64,000 nucleotides of DNA, taken from positions 1,612,001 through 1,676,000 of the forward strand of contig JASGKX010000001.1 in NCBI GenBank assembly GCA_049840475.1, in the 5' to 3' direction. Below are positions 44,855 through 53,655 of the stretch, piece after piece. Positions within the stretch are counted from its first letter, which is position 1. Each line of letters starts with the position of its first letter. Both the position numbers and the translations under genes were made by a program. The notes beneath the pieces are model-generated. The model had not been told where the DNA came from. It was given only the letters and a program-made list of their open reading frames with translations, and did no database searches. This DNA comes from JBGVSA01 sp049840475. GTDB taxonomy: Bacteria; Pseudomonadota; Gammaproteobacteria; Burkholderiales; Rhodocyclaceae.

Positions 44855-45430
44855 TCAATGCCTCGCGTCGCCGTGTGCTTCGTGGAATTCGTGCACGCGG
44901 TAGCGACCCAGCAACATGTCGTCGGGCCAATGCGTCATGCCCGCCTTAATCATGAGCTGTTGCAGGAAGGTTTGCACGTCCGGCAGTTTGCGCCACACCT
45001 GCGGCAGGAAAGTCGCGTGATTGCACCCGGCCATGATCACCACACCGTCTAGTCCCGGTTCGATACACGCCACGGCCTGCGCCATGTCGCGGCAGGGTTC
45101 GAGCGCCATCGGCCCGAGCAGCGAGACCTCCACGCCGATCTCCGGCCAATCGTCCACCGTGACGACGGAGTAGCGCGGGTCGCGCGTGGCGGCGGCCACC
45201 GCGTTGGCGCGTACGTCCTGCCGCGCCGGGCGGCTGGCTTCAAGCTGGCCGATGCAGCCGCGCAATTGACCGGCCTGCGTGAGTGTTACGAAAGTCGCTC
45301 CCGGCTCGTCCAGCGCGGGGTGCTCCAGCGGAGGCGTGCGCGGCAGATCGAGGTACTCGGCAATGGCGTCCCGCGCCTGCGAGATCAAGGCCCTTCCCAA
45401 TGCGGCGTCGGCGACTTCAGTGTGCGACAC
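44855..45430 (-). CDS. amrA: AmmeMemoRadiSam system protein A (AMMECR1 domain)
   Basis: 191-residue cytoplasmic AMMECR1-domain protein. The family hallmark LRGCIGQLEA is present, preceded by GATFVTLTQAG and followed by NAVAAATRDPRYSVV and EIGVEVSLLGP. The C-terminus DVQTFLQQLMIKAGM also fits. AMMECR1 proteins occur in all domains with no settled biochemical role; the conserved Cys and Arg suggest catalysis or nucleic-acid or metal binding. It overlaps the MEMO gene by 14 bp and is 30 bp before the radical SAM gene. Confidence 0.93.
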   Translation of the reverse strand: MSHTEVADAALGRALISQARDAIAEYLDLPRTPPLEHPALDEPGATFVTLTQAGQLRGCIGQLEASRPARQDVRANAVAAATRDPRYSVVTVDDWPEIGVEVSLLGPMALEPCRDMAQAVACIEPGLDGVVIMAGCNHATFLPQVWRKLPDVQTFLQQLMIKAGMTHWPDDMLLGRYRVHEFHEAHGDARH

Positions 45431-46229
45431 GGGGGGCCTCCGAAAAGCTGAACGATGCGTAACCCACCACGCGTGAGCGGTCGCCCGCCGTGTCGCCGGA
45501 GTTGCGCACGTCGAGCAGATGAGGCGTCAGATGATGGCGCTGGGCGGCGAGCATCAACGCATTGATGGCGGTTGCGCCGCAGGCCTGTTCGTGGTCGAGC
45601 ACGGGTTCGAGTTTCATCACGCGGTCGACGGTATAGGCGTCGATCTCTCGCGCGCGACGATAGTCGTTGTAGTGCGACAGGTCAGAACTGATGATGAACA
45701 ACGTCTCTGACCCGCCCCACAGCGTGTCGATCATTGCGGCGATTAATGGGGCTTCTGAGAAGCCGACCGTGATCGGCACGATGCGAAAGCGCTCCAGCAC
45801 CGTTTGCAGGAACGGCAGTTGTACTTCCAGCGCGTGCTCGACGACGTGTGCGTCGTCGTCGATCACCACGCCCGGCATGTTTGCCAACTGGTACATCGCT
45901 TCGCCGTCGATTTCGACGCGCCCCAAGGGGGTTTCGAACGCATTGCAGCCGGGCAGCGCGGCGCCGCTTACGGGCACGCGATGGCTGGGGCCCAGCATCA
46001 CCACGCGTGTTACCGTTTGGCGCAGCGGTAACAACTGCGCGTAGGCCTGCGCGGCGATCGGGCCAGAGTACACGTAGCCCGCGTGCGGCACGATCAAGGC
46101 CTTCGGCGGGTAGCCGCTGGCAACGTCAACATGCGCCATCAGGTCGTGCAATTGCGAGGTGAGGGCAAGCGTGTCCGACGGGTAAAACAAGCCCGCAACG
46201 GCGGCGGGCCGGATGAGCTCGGTAGCCAT
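45417..46229 (-). CDS. amrB: AmmeMemoRadiSam system protein B (MEMO family)
   Basis: 270-residue MEMO-family protein with a dioxygenase-like metal fold. Conserved segments are IRPAAVAGLFYPSD at the start, IVPHAGYVYSGPIAAQAY with a metal-type His, MLGPSHRVPVSG, and ISSDLSHYNDYRRA. Human MEMO1 binds metal and affects redox signalling; the bacterial role is unknown. An upstream TTG at 46256 could extend it by nine residues, but ATG 46229 gives the standard N-terminus. It is the first gene of the three-gene set and divergent from ispD. Confidence 0.93.
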   Translation of the reverse strand: MATELIRPAAVAGLFYPSDTLALTSQLHDLMAHVDVASGYPPKALIVPHAGYVYSGPIAAQAYAQLLPLRQTVTRVVMLGPSHRVPVSGAALPGCNAFETPLGRVEIDGEAMYQLANMPGVVIDDDAHVVEHALEVQLPFLQTVLERFRIVPITVGFSEAPLIAAMIDTLWGGSETLFIISSDLSHYNDYRRAREIDAYTVDRVMKLEPVLDHEQACGATAINALMLAAQRHHLTPHLLDVRNSGDTAGDRSRVVGYASFSFSEAPRVAH

Positions 46230-46297
46230 GGGGAGACCTTGCTGCAAGAGGGGCAACTCTGATTATAGGAAAGCCCCGCGCCGCCTTCGCCGGGGCG

Positions 46298-46303
46298 TAG
46301 AAT
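46298..46303 (+). promoter_or_regulatory. Possible -10 box for ispD
   Basis: TAGAAT lies 8 bp before the ispD ATG. If used, transcription would start almost at the start codon and give a near-leaderless mRNA, so it is doubtful. Confidence 0.2.
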
Positions 46304-46311
46304 CCCGCTCC

Positions 46312-46998
46312 ATGCGTTACATAGCCATCGTTCCAGCCGCCGGCAGCGGCAGTCGCATGGGCGGAGACCGCCCCAAGCAATACTGGCCGCTGCATGGCCG
46401 TCCGCTCCTGTGGTACGCCGTCGAAACCCTGGTGTCGGTGCCGCGTATCGACACCGTATGCGTCATCCTGTCGCCCGAAGACACCGAATGGGATCGCTAC
46501 GATTGGGCGTCCCTCGGGCCGAAGCTGCGCACTCTGCGAGCGGGTGGCGCGACGCGGGCGCAGAGCGTGACGAATGCCCTGTCGCAATTGTCGGCTGAGA
46601 TGTCTGCACAGGACTGGGTGTTGGTGCACGATGCCGCGCGCGCCTGTCTGACCGTGTCTCATGTCGATGCGCTCATCGACACGCTGGCGGACGACCCCGT
46701 GGGCGGCTTGCTGGCGATGCCGGTGGCCGACACCATGAAGCGCGCCGACGACAGTGGCCGCGTGGGCGAGACCGTTGCACGCGATGGTTTGTGGCAGGCG
46801 CAGACGCCGCAGATGTTCCGCGGCGGCATGCTGACCGAAGCGCTGCGCGCATGCCCTGACGTGACCGACGAAGCCGGCGCCATTGAATCGCTTGGTTATC
46901 GTCCTCGTCTGGTGGCGGCCGACGCAACGAACTTCAAAGTGACTTACCGCCAAGATTTCGCGCTGGCCGAGCGTCTGCTCGCCACGCGCGGCAAGTGA
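46312..46998 (+). CDS. ispD: 2-C-methyl-D-erythritol 4-phosphate cytidylyltransferase
   Basis: Joins CTP and methylerythritol phosphate in the non-mevalonate isoprenoid pathway. The 228 residues include the nucleotide loop PAAGSGSRMGGDRPKQYWPL and VLVHDAARACLT as the second conserved segment, and DGLWQAQTPQMFR. The frame is open upstream, but ATG 46312 gives the conserved N-terminus. It is followed at once by ispF, the next-but-one enzyme of the pathway. Confidence 0.96.
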   Translation: MRYIAIVPAAGSGSRMGGDRPKQYWPLHGRPLLWYAVETLVSVPRIDTVCVILSPEDTEWDRYDWASLGPKLRTLRAGGATRAQSVTNALSQLSAEMSAQDWVLVHDAARACLTVSHVDALIDTLADDPVGGLLAMPVADTMKRADDSGRVGETVARDGLWQAQTPQMFRGGMLTEALRACPDVTDEAGAIESLGYRPRLVAADATNFKVTYRQDFALAERLLATRGK

Positions 46999-47009
46999 CA
47001 GAGCAACCC

Positions 47010-47501
47010 ATGAACATTCCATTCCGTATTGGCCAAGGCTTTGATGTGCACGCGCTGGTCCCCGATCGCAAATTGATCCTCGGCGGCGTCGAGATCCCCT
47101 ATCACCTGGGGTTGGCGGGGCATTCCGACGCAGACGCGCTGCTCCACGCGATTACCGACGCCATCCTCGGTGCGGCGGGCCTGGGCGATATCGGTCGCCA
47201 TTTTCCAGACACTGACGCGCGCTTCGCGGGCGCCGACAGCCGCGTGCTGCTGCGCCATGCCATGCAACGCGTGGCAGAAGCCGGCTGGGCGGTGGTGAAT
47301 GTAGACGCCACGATCATCGCGCAGGCGCCCAAGATTTCGCCCCACGCGGCAGCCATGGTGAGCAACATCGCGGCCGATCTGGGCATCGATGCAGGCTGCG
47401 TGAACGTGAAGGGCAAGACTTCGGAAAAGCTCGGCTATCTGGGCCGCGGTGAAGGCATTTCGACACAGGCTGTGTGCCTGCTGGCGCGACGCGAAAGCTG
47501 A
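47010..47501 (+). CDS. ispF: 2-C-methyl-D-erythritol 2,4-cyclodiphosphate synthase
   Basis: Forms the cyclic diphosphate after IspE in isoprenoid synthesis. The 163 residues include GQGFDVHAL with metal ligands Asp and His, LGLAGHSDADALLHAITDAILGA, and GDIGRHFPDTD. A GTG at 46995 overlapping the ispD stop would add five residues; ATG 47010 matches related proteins. The thpR gene follows after 12 bp. Confidence 0.95.
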   Translation: MNIPFRIGQGFDVHALVPDRKLILGGVEIPYHLGLAGHSDADALLHAITDAILGAAGLGDIGRHFPDTDARFAGADSRVLLRHAMQRVAEAGWAVVNVDATIIAQAPKISPHAAAMVSNIAADLGIDAGCVNVKGKTSEKLGYLGRGEGISTQAVCLLARRES

Positions 47502-47513
47502 AGACACTCCATC

Positions 47514-48032
47514 ATGGATGGCATGCAGCGGGTCTTTCTCGCGCTATGGCCGCCGGCTTCGGTGGTCGAGCGGCTGCGCACGGTCGTGCCGCTGCACGTG
47601 AGTGGTCGGCATATGCGGGCAGACACACTCCACATGACTCTGGCCTTCATCGGCAATGCGGATGAGGCCGGCCTCGAACGCATTGCGACGGCAGCCGCGA
47701 GCATCCAGGCGCCGCCTTTTACTTTGCGGCTTGATCACCTCGGGTACTGGGCCAGCAATCACATTCTGTGGGCCGGACCGTCACGCACGCCGCGCGAACT
47801 GCTCGAATTGGCCGGCGGTTTGCGTGACGCCCTCGATGCGCAGGCCGTACCCTACGATCCCCATCGTTTTACGCCTCACGTGACGTTGGTACGCAATGCT
47901 TCAGCGGTCGTGCCGGCGCGCTTGCCCGAACCCATCGAGTGGGATGTCGCGGGCTGGTGTCTGGTGAGTTCTCGTCCGGACGCCCACGGCCCGCACTACG
48001 AACTCCTCGCGCGCTGGCGCTGCCACGCCTGA
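47514..48032 (+). CDS. thpR: RNA 2',3'-cyclic phosphodiesterase
   Basis: 2H phosphoesterase (2'-5' RNA ligase family), 172 residues. Both catalytic HxT motifs are present: HMTLAFIG (about 42-49) and HVTLVRN (about 122-128). In vitro it opens 2',3'-cyclic phosphates on RNA; its cell role is uncertain. It is the last gene of the ispD-ispF-thpR run and is closed by a very long hairpin terminator. Confidence 0.92.
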   Translation: MDGMQRVFLALWPPASVVERLRTVVPLHVSGRHMRADTLHMTLAFIGNADEAGLERIATAAASIQAPPFTLRLDHLGYWASNHILWAGPSRTPRELLELAGGLRDALDAQAVPYDPHRFTPHVTLVRNASAVVPARLPEPIEWDVAGWCLVSSRPDAHGPHYELLARWRCHA

Positions 48033-48064
48033 GTCACGTCGCGAGCGGGTTTTTCGCCAGCCTC

Positions 48065-48124
48065 AAAACCAGAAAGCCCAATGCGCCATGCAGACAAGCA
48101 TGGCGCATTGGGCTTTCTGGTTTT
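48065..48124. terminator. Exceptional 27-bp perfect bidirectional terminator
   Basis: The arms 48065-48091 and 48098-48124 are perfect complements over 27 bp, with a 6-base loop. A run of A at the left and T at the right (48121-48125) gives U-tracts on both strands. It lies between convergent thpR (stop 48032) and the marR gene (stop 48138) and should stop transcription both ways. Confidence 0.93.
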
Positions 48125-48137
48125 TGGCGGGGCTGTG

Positions 48138-48662
48138 TCAGCCGGCGTGAATGCCTTCTGTCATGCCTGCCGCGTTGGCTGGCGTATTTGCCATCCACAG
48201 GGTGTCGGCTTTTTCGAGGGCTTCCATCTTGCCCAGCAGCTCGCCCAGGCATTGGTGGAGCGATTGCAGCGTTTCGGGCGCGAGCTTGTCCAGCGCGTCC
48301 GGCAGCAGGCCACGGACGGGTGCCGGGGAATTACGCACGCGTTCGATGCCGGCTGGGGTAGGGGTCAGCAAAACTGTGCGGTTATCGCCCGCACCGCGAG
48401 TGCGGATGACCAGACCCGCATCGACCAACTGATCCAGCAGATTACTGGCGGTGGATTGATGCACAGACATCAGGCGCGCCAGTTCGGTGACGCGTAGCCC
48501 CGGCTTATCCACGATGACGGCCAGCGCCCAAAGCTGTGCACCGCTCACGCCTACAGCGTTTTCGATGGCGTGAAAGTGTTTTCGAATGGATTTGAAAATG
48601 ACACGAAATTGCTTGAGAACCGCCAGATCTTGTGTGGCGACGGGCGTCATTACGGTGTCCAT
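48138..48662 (-). CDS. MarR-family transcriptional regulator
   Basis: 174-residue winged-helix regulator. The DNA-binding part is about 35-110: VSGAQLWALAVIVDKPGLRVTELARLMSVHQSTASNLLDQLVDAGLV, then the wing RTRGAGDNRTVLLTP. MarR proteins bind palindromic operators as dimers and are released by phenolics or oxidants. No target is certain; it is 77 bp downstream of the heptosyltransferase gene on the same strand. Upstream in-frame starts exist (48737), but ATG 48662 with GGAGAG upstream is preferred. Confidence 0.9.
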   Translation of the reverse strand: MDTVMTPVATQDLAVLKQFRVIFKSIRKHFHAIENAVGVSGAQLWALAVIVDKPGLRVTELARLMSVHQSTASNLLDQLVDAGLVIRTRGAGDNRTVLLTPTPAGIERVRNSPAPVRGLLPDALDKLAPETLQSLHQCLGELLGKMEALEKADTLWMANTPANAAGMTEGIHAG

Positions 48663-48739
48663 GGTGCTGATCTCTCCAGTGGCAGATAGGGCCTGCTGGA
48701 GAGCAATAACGCGCCGGTCACGGAAAGGATGACGCATTC

Positions 48740-49867
48740 CTACCGAAAAGATGTGGGAATCCTACTTAACAAATCCTGGTATGCGATTTTGACGGATTCC
48801 AGCGTCAGCGCCTCCATGCAACGGGCCCGTGGGCACTGGCCCGGCCCTGTGCCGAAGCCGCGTCCGCAACGGCGCACCCACTCGATCTGGCGGCGGAACA
48901 GAATGCGCTGGTCGCGGCATTCGATGTCGGCCGTGAGCGCCACGTAGGGCGCATCGCGCCAGAACTCGCCCGGACCACATAGCAGGGCCGAGCCTGGGCC
49001 GAACAGCACCACGGTGGGTACGTTCACGATCCGCCCAAGATGGGCGATGCCTGTGTCAGGGCAGATCAGCAGGGCTGCGTTGCGTAGCAGGTGAGCCATC
49101 TGGAGCAGATCAAGGCGCCCCGCGTAACTTGTGTAGTTACCGTCGGGGTCGGCCGCAGCGACAAGCTCCAGTTCCTTCGCACCAGCGCTCCACACGGGGG
49201 TGATGCCCTGCGCGGCAAGGGCGTCTGCGAGCGTGCGCCAATGAGCGCTGTCCCAACGCTTGAGCTTTGTTGACGCGCCCAGATGAAGCACCGCGTAGCG
49301 ACCGCCCGGTGCGTCGAACGGCCGGGCTGCGGCCAGCGGCCATTGCTCGGGAGTGAAGCCGGGCGGCTCGACGCCGTCAGCCAATTGGGCGAAGGTTTCG
49401 ACCAACGCGGTTGGCGTGGCGGGCCAGGGGCGGCGCTCATCGACCAGCCAGTTTTTGTAGCCCTTGTCGTCGCCAGCAAAGCCCACGATGTGGCGGGCCC
49501 CCAGCGCGCGGGCAAGCCAGGCCATGCGGTTTTCGGCCGGTACGATGGCAAGGTCGAAGCCACGATGGCGCCAGAGTGCGCGCAGGGTCGCCGCGTCGCG
49601 TTCGGCGTAGGGCTGGGCGATGACACCGTAGGGCCGCGCCGCGAATAGCGGCAGCATGGCCGGCGGGCAGGTCATGATGATCTCGGCGTCGGGATGATTC
49701 TGTCGCACCTTGGCCAGCAGGCCTGCCAGCATGAGCGTGTCGCCCAGCAGCAATTGATGCGCGACCAGAATGCGGCGCGGCTGCGCCACGCGCCGCCGCG
49801 GGCGTGCCACCAGTGCGCTCCAGGCCAGCATCGGGGCGAGCGTCAGCCGGGTGGCGGTGCGACTCAA
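48740..49867 (-). CDS. Glycosyltransferase family 9 (heptosyltransferase-like)
   Basis: About 375 residues with the GT9 pattern: HQLLLGDTLMLAGLLAKVR at the N-terminus (about residue 38), a middle PAENRMAWLARALGARHIVG, and the C-terminal donor-site signature CPDTGIAHLGRIVNVPTVVLFGPG. It would add heptose to the LPS inner core at the cytoplasmic face. The TTG at 49867 overlaps the stop of the upstream GT4 gene by 4 bases and is chosen for coupling; ATG 49831 is an alternative. It is the last gene of the four-gene LPS-core group. Confidence 0.87.
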   Translation of the reverse strand: MSRTATRLTLAPMLAWSALVARPRRRVAQPRRILVAHQLLLGDTLMLAGLLAKVRQNHPDAEIIMTCPPAMLPLFAARPYGVIAQPYAERDAATLRALWRHRGFDLAIVPAENRMAWLARALGARHIVGFAGDDKGYKNWLVDERRPWPATPTALVETFAQLADGVEPPGFTPEQWPLAAARPFDAPGGRYAVLHLGASTKLKRWDSAHWRTLADALAAQGITPVWSAGAKELELVAAADPDGNYTSYAGRLDLLQMAHLLRNAALLICPDTGIAHLGRIVNVPTVVLFGPGSALLCGPGEFWRDAPYVALTADIECRDQRILFRRQIEWVRRCGRGFGTGPGQCPRARCMEALTLESVKIAYQDLLSRIPTSFR

Positions 49868-50982
49868 GCGTGCGACTCGCTGACGACGCGGCGGAATACC
49901 GCTTCCATGCGATCGATCATGTGGTCGATGCCGCAATGCTCGCGCGCGTAGAGATGCGCCTGTTGTCCCAGGCGCGCCGAGAGCACCGGATCATTGAGCA
50001 AGCGGCGCAGCGCTTCGGACAGGCGTATCGCATCCTGCGGCGGCACGATGATGCCGGTTTCGCGGTCATGCACCACGTCGGTCATGCTGCCCACCGCCGT
50101 AGTGACGATCGGCAGGCCGACCGCCATGGCCTGCATGACGGCCTGCGAGACGCCTTCATTGGCATAAGAAGGCAAGGCGAAAATATCGAGCGCCTGCAGC
50201 CAGGGCACGACATCGGACTGGTTGCCCGTAAAGTGCACGCGTTCGGTCAGACCCAGTTCGCGCACGCGATCTTCCAGCGCCTTGCGTTGGGGACCGTCGC
50301 CGACAATCGCCAGCCGCACGTTGGGGTCGTTGAGCATCTTCACCGCATCGAGCAAAAAGCGGTGGCCTTTCCATGAGCGCAGGGTGGCGACGATGCCGAT
50401 CCAGCGTGCGTTTTCTTCCAGACCCAGTGCGCGACGAGCCTGGATGGCATCGCTCGGTACGAAACGCGCGGTGTCGATGCCGGTCGCGATGGACGCGCTG
50501 GCGTCCGGCCGCACGCCCAAGTGGTCGATCAGTTCGGTTCGCAGACGCTCACCGGTGGTCACGACGAATTTTGCCGCGCGTGCATACAGCCAGCGATTGG
50601 GCAGGCTCGATGCAACCGGCGCCGAAATATGCCGCGTGCGGACGATCGGCGTGTGGCCTCGCATGGTGTGCGTAGCAATGGCCGCCAACCAGGAATCGGT
50701 CGAGCTATGGCTATTGATGACGTCGATGTCGCCTTGCGCGGCCAGCCAGTGGCGCAACGCCATCAGGCACGGCAGGCGCTTTTTGCGGATGGGTAGCGCA
50801 ATGGCTCGAACGCCCCAGGCGTCTGCCCGCTGGTAGAGCTTGGATTCGCCCGGGCAGAGGATGCTGACGCGATGCCCGCGTGCCTGCATGCCTCGCGCTT
50901 CCTCAAGGATGCGGATTTCCTGTCCGCCCCATCCGCACGATGATTCCGTGTGGACGATATGGAGTGATGTCGGATCGCTCAT
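49864..50982 (-). CDS. Glycosyltransferase family 4
   Basis: 372-residue GT-B enzyme of family GT4. The N-terminus VHTESSCGWGGQEIRILEEARGM has the acceptor-side glycine loop, and the C-terminal domain shows VATLRSWKGHRFLLDAVKML and the E-x7-E region (PSYANEGVSQAVMQAMAVGLPIV). It probably adds a sugar to the LPS core. It follows the WaaG-like gene by 12 bp and overlaps the downstream heptosyltransferase gene. Donor and acceptor cannot be read from sequence. Confidence 0.88.
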   Translation of the reverse strand: MSDPTSLHIVHTESSCGWGGQEIRILEEARGMQARGHRVSILCPGESKLYQRADAWGVRAIALPIRKKRLPCLMALRHWLAAQGDIDVINSHSSTDSWLAAIATHTMRGHTPIVRTRHISAPVASSLPNRWLYARAAKFVVTTGERLRTELIDHLGVRPDASASIATGIDTARFVPSDAIQARRALGLEENARWIGIVATLRSWKGHRFLLDAVKMLNDPNVRLAIVGDGPQRKALEDRVRELGLTERVHFTGNQSDVVPWLQALDIFALPSYANEGVSQAVMQAMAVGLPIVTTAVGSMTDVVHDRETGIIVPPQDAIRLSEALRRLLNDPVLSARLGQQAHLYAREHCGIDHMIDRMEAVFRRVVSESHA

Positions 50983-50994
50983 GATTGGCGCCGA

Positions 50995-52191
50995 TTATAG
51001 CGGGCTGCGCTCGGCCGCTTCGCTTAGGAGCAACCGGTAGAGCGCCAACTGCCGCGTGGCCATGTCGTCGCTGCCCATACTGGCCACTGCGTGACGCGCG
51101 GCGTCGCACACCAGATCGCGTTGCGCCGGATCGGCAACGCGGGCCAGCAGGTGCGCCAGTTCGCGGCCAATGCCGTTGACATCCAGTGCATCGACCACCG
51201 CGCCGTACGCGGGGCGGATGAGTTCGGCCGCTCCGCTGGTGCGCGAAGTCAGTACCGGCAGGCCACAGGCCAGCGCTTCGAGCGCCGCGTTGGGCATCGG
51301 GTCGTACAAGGTCGGCAGTGCAAAGGCATCTGCTGCGCCGAGATACGGCGTGACGTCCTGCTGCGGTCCGAGAAAGCGCACACGGAACGACAGCCCGCAG
51401 GCGCCCGCCCGCGCCACCATCTTCTTGGCATCGCGGTCCTTGCCGATGATCCACAGCTCGGCCTGCGCCAGCGCCGGGTTGCGGAACGCGTCGATCAATT
51501 GCGGCACGCCTTTGCGTGCAAAGCCCGAACCGACATACACCACCACCGGCGTACGGCGATCCACGCCCAGTTGGGCGCGCACGGCGTCGCGATGCTGCGC
51601 GCGCAGATCGGGCGAAAAGCGCGTCAGGTCCACACCGTTGTGGATGACATGCAGCTTGTGGCCGATGTCTGGATAGCGCCGGGCGATGTCGTCGCGCACC
51701 ATGTGCGAATTGCAGATCACCGCGCGCAGGCGGGCGTCGCGGAACATCGCGTCCTCTGCCGCCAGCGTATAGCGGTGCCAGCGCGAACGTTTCTGCAGAA
51801 AGCGCTGCCAGCGAGTGAGCGTGCGCGTGCGTTGCTCAAGCCATGTGGCATGCACGCCGTCGCCCGCGCGAAAGATGTCGCAGCCGGGGATGCGCTCGTG
51901 GCTTTGCACGAGGTCATAGCCCTCACGGCGGATCAGCCGCTGCACGGCTTCGGCAAAACAGCGGTCGCGTGACAGCCGGCCGAAGTGGAACGGCCGGCAT
52001 TTTTTCAGGTGGAATCCCTCGGCGGCAGGGCCGTCCCACTTGCGGGCGATGAGCGTGACGTCCAGGCCGCTGCCGGCCAGTGCGCGCAGTGCGCGTTCGA
52101 CGAAACGCTCCGCGCCGCCAAACGGGTTGTAGCGCTGGCGCACGATCGCCAGGCGCAATGGACGTTTTTCTGCGGCGTCGGGCGCGTTCAT
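50995..52191 (-). CDS. WaaG-like core glycosyltransferase (GT4)
   Basis: 398-residue GT4 enzyme resembling LPS heptose-I glucosyltransferases: RQRYNPFGGAERFVERAL at the N-terminus, SHERIPGCDIFRAGDGVH, and FARKGVPQLIDAF in the C-terminal domain, with DPMPNAALEALACGLPVL as the donor motif. It likely transfers a hexose to inner-core heptose. The start at 52191 overlaps the stop of the WaaQ-like gene (ATGA). It belongs to the LPS-core group 48740-53297. Confidence 0.87.
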   Translation of the reverse strand: MNAPDAAEKRPLRLAIVRQRYNPFGGAERFVERALRALAGSGLDVTLIARKWDGPAAEGFHLKKCRPFHFGRLSRDRCFAEAVQRLIRREGYDLVQSHERIPGCDIFRAGDGVHATWLEQRTRTLTRWQRFLQKRSRWHRYTLAAEDAMFRDARLRAVICNSHMVRDDIARRYPDIGHKLHVIHNGVDLTRFSPDLRAQHRDAVRAQLGVDRRTPVVVYVGSGFARKGVPQLIDAFRNPALAQAELWIIGKDRDAKKMVARAGACGLSFRVRFLGPQQDVTPYLGAADAFALPTLYDPMPNAALEALACGLPVLTSRTSGAAELIRPAYGAVVDALDVNGIGRELAHLLARVADPAQRDLVCDAARHAVASMGSDDMATRQLALYRLLLSEAAERSPL

Positions 52192-53297
52192 GCGCGCTGC
52201 CCCAGCAAGCGTTGCGCGGCAGCCAGCACACGGGCCGCCGGCAGCGTCACCAGACAATCCGACACCTTGCCACCGCCGCACCCGTCCAGCCCGCACGGGC
52301 GGCACGGGTGCGCGTCACTGGCGACGATCTCGTGCGGCACCATCCATGGGCCCCATTCTTTGTCGCCGGAAGGGCCGAACAGCGCCACTGTGGGCGTGCC
52401 GACGGCGGCCGCAATGTGCATGGGGGCCGAGTCAACGCCGACAAACAGGGCGGCGCGTGCCGACACGGCGCCGAGTTCCTTGAGCGACAGTTTGCCGGCG
52501 AGGTTGACGACCGGTACGCCCGCTTGCGCGAGGATTGCATCGACCAGCGCCTGCTCGCGTGCATCGGGTGCGGCTGTCATCACGACGGTGCGGCCGGACT
52601 CGACCAGCGAGCGCAATACGTCGGCATTGCGTTCGACCGGCCATGTCTTGAAGAACCAGCGCGACGCTGGATGAAAGTGGACGTAGCCGTCCGCCACGCC
52701 AGCCTCGCGTAGCAATGCATCGACGCGTTCTGTGGCGGCCTTGCCGGGCACCAGCGTCAGTGCGCGTTCTTCGGGCGAGGGCTGGATGCCGATGCGCCGC
52801 AGCGCATCCAGGTGCATCTCGACGGTATGACGGCGCCCGCCGCCTACGGTGCGGAAAATGTGCGTAAAGGACTTCTTCCACCACTTGGCACCCTTGGCGC
52901 GCTGCGGCGCCACGGACCAGCGCACGCCCAGAAAACGCGCCAGCCACGCGCCGCGCGGATGGTCGGTCAGGTGGATGATGAGATCGTAGTTGCGCGCGCG
53001 CAGCGTGCTGAACAGATTCCACTCCGCGCGCCCCTGCGCCAGCGGGCCGAGTTTCTTCCAGTTGCGGTCGACGGTATGAAGCTGTGCCAACGCAGGGTGT
53101 TCCGACAGCATCGCTACTGTGTCGGCGAATACCAAGGCATCGATCTCGCATAGGGGCGCGTGGGCCTTGAGCGCCGAAAATACGGGCGAGGTCAGCAGTA
53201 CATCGCCGTGGTGGCGGAGCTTGACGACGAGAACCCGGCGCAGCGCACCAGCGGGAATCGCGTCGGGCAGGGGTGAAAGGTCGGCCGAGGTCGGCAT
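52188..53297 (-). CDS. waaQ: Heptosyltransferase III-like protein (WaaQ)
   Basis: 369-residue GT9 enzyme. The N-terminus VLVVKLRHHGDVLLTSPVFSALK and the C-terminal FVGVDSAPMHIAAAVGTPTVALFGPSG are family hallmarks. A Cys-rich tail CRPCGLDGCGGGKVSDCL matches WaaQ-type proteins. It would add a branch heptose to the LPS inner core. It is the first gene of the four-gene minus-strand group, with repeat region B directly upstream, so the promoter must lie at its edge or in the repeats. Confidence 0.9.
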   Translation of the reverse strand: MPTSADLSPLPDAIPAGALRRVLVVKLRHHGDVLLTSPVFSALKAHAPLCEIDALVFADTVAMLSEHPALAQLHTVDRNWKKLGPLAQGRAEWNLFSTLRARNYDLIIHLTDHPRGAWLARFLGVRWSVAPQRAKGAKWWKKSFTHIFRTVGGGRRHTVEMHLDALRRIGIQPSPEERALTLVPGKAATERVDALLREAGVADGYVHFHPASRWFFKTWPVERNADVLRSLVESGRTVVMTAAPDAREQALVDAILAQAGVPVVNLAGKLSLKELGAVSARAALFVGVDSAPMHIAAAVGTPTVALFGPSGDKEWGPWMVPHEIVASDAHPCRPCGLDGCGGGKVSDCLVTLPAARVLAAAQRLLGQRA

Positions 53298-53655
53298 GCG
53301 GGGGCAGAAGTCAAAATCAGCCGGGGATTTTAGCCCGGATATATGGCGAAGTTGGCTTATCTGCGCTCGGGAGAGGTTTTGGGCGGGTGAAGAGAGGCCC
53401 TTTCTTGCTTGATGCGCGGTTGGCCTTGGTTGCTTGGCTATGTTGGCTGGGAGGCTTCCCCGACGAGAAGTGAGGCATCTTTCTGTTGGGTAAGACAGGC
53501 TCTTCCTTGCTTGGGCTTTCGACTATCGACGGTAGCGTCAACTGCTGATGCTCGATGGACGGGAGTTCTCTTCGGGGGCGAGTGGTTGTTGTCGAGGGAC
53601 TTTTCTTGCCGAGTGCTTCGCTGTTCTTGGGGCGTCGCGACTGCTGAAGCTCGAC
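53298..53655. repeat. Degenerate left flank of repeat region B
   Basis: Gene-free. Decayed inverted copies of the 110-bp unit are visible: CCCTTTCTTGCTTG at about 53399, GTTGGCTGGGAGG at 53442, and GATGCTCGATGGACGGGAGTT at about 53549. No coding sequence is supported. The waaQ promoter may lie at 53298-53370. Confidence 0.5.
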
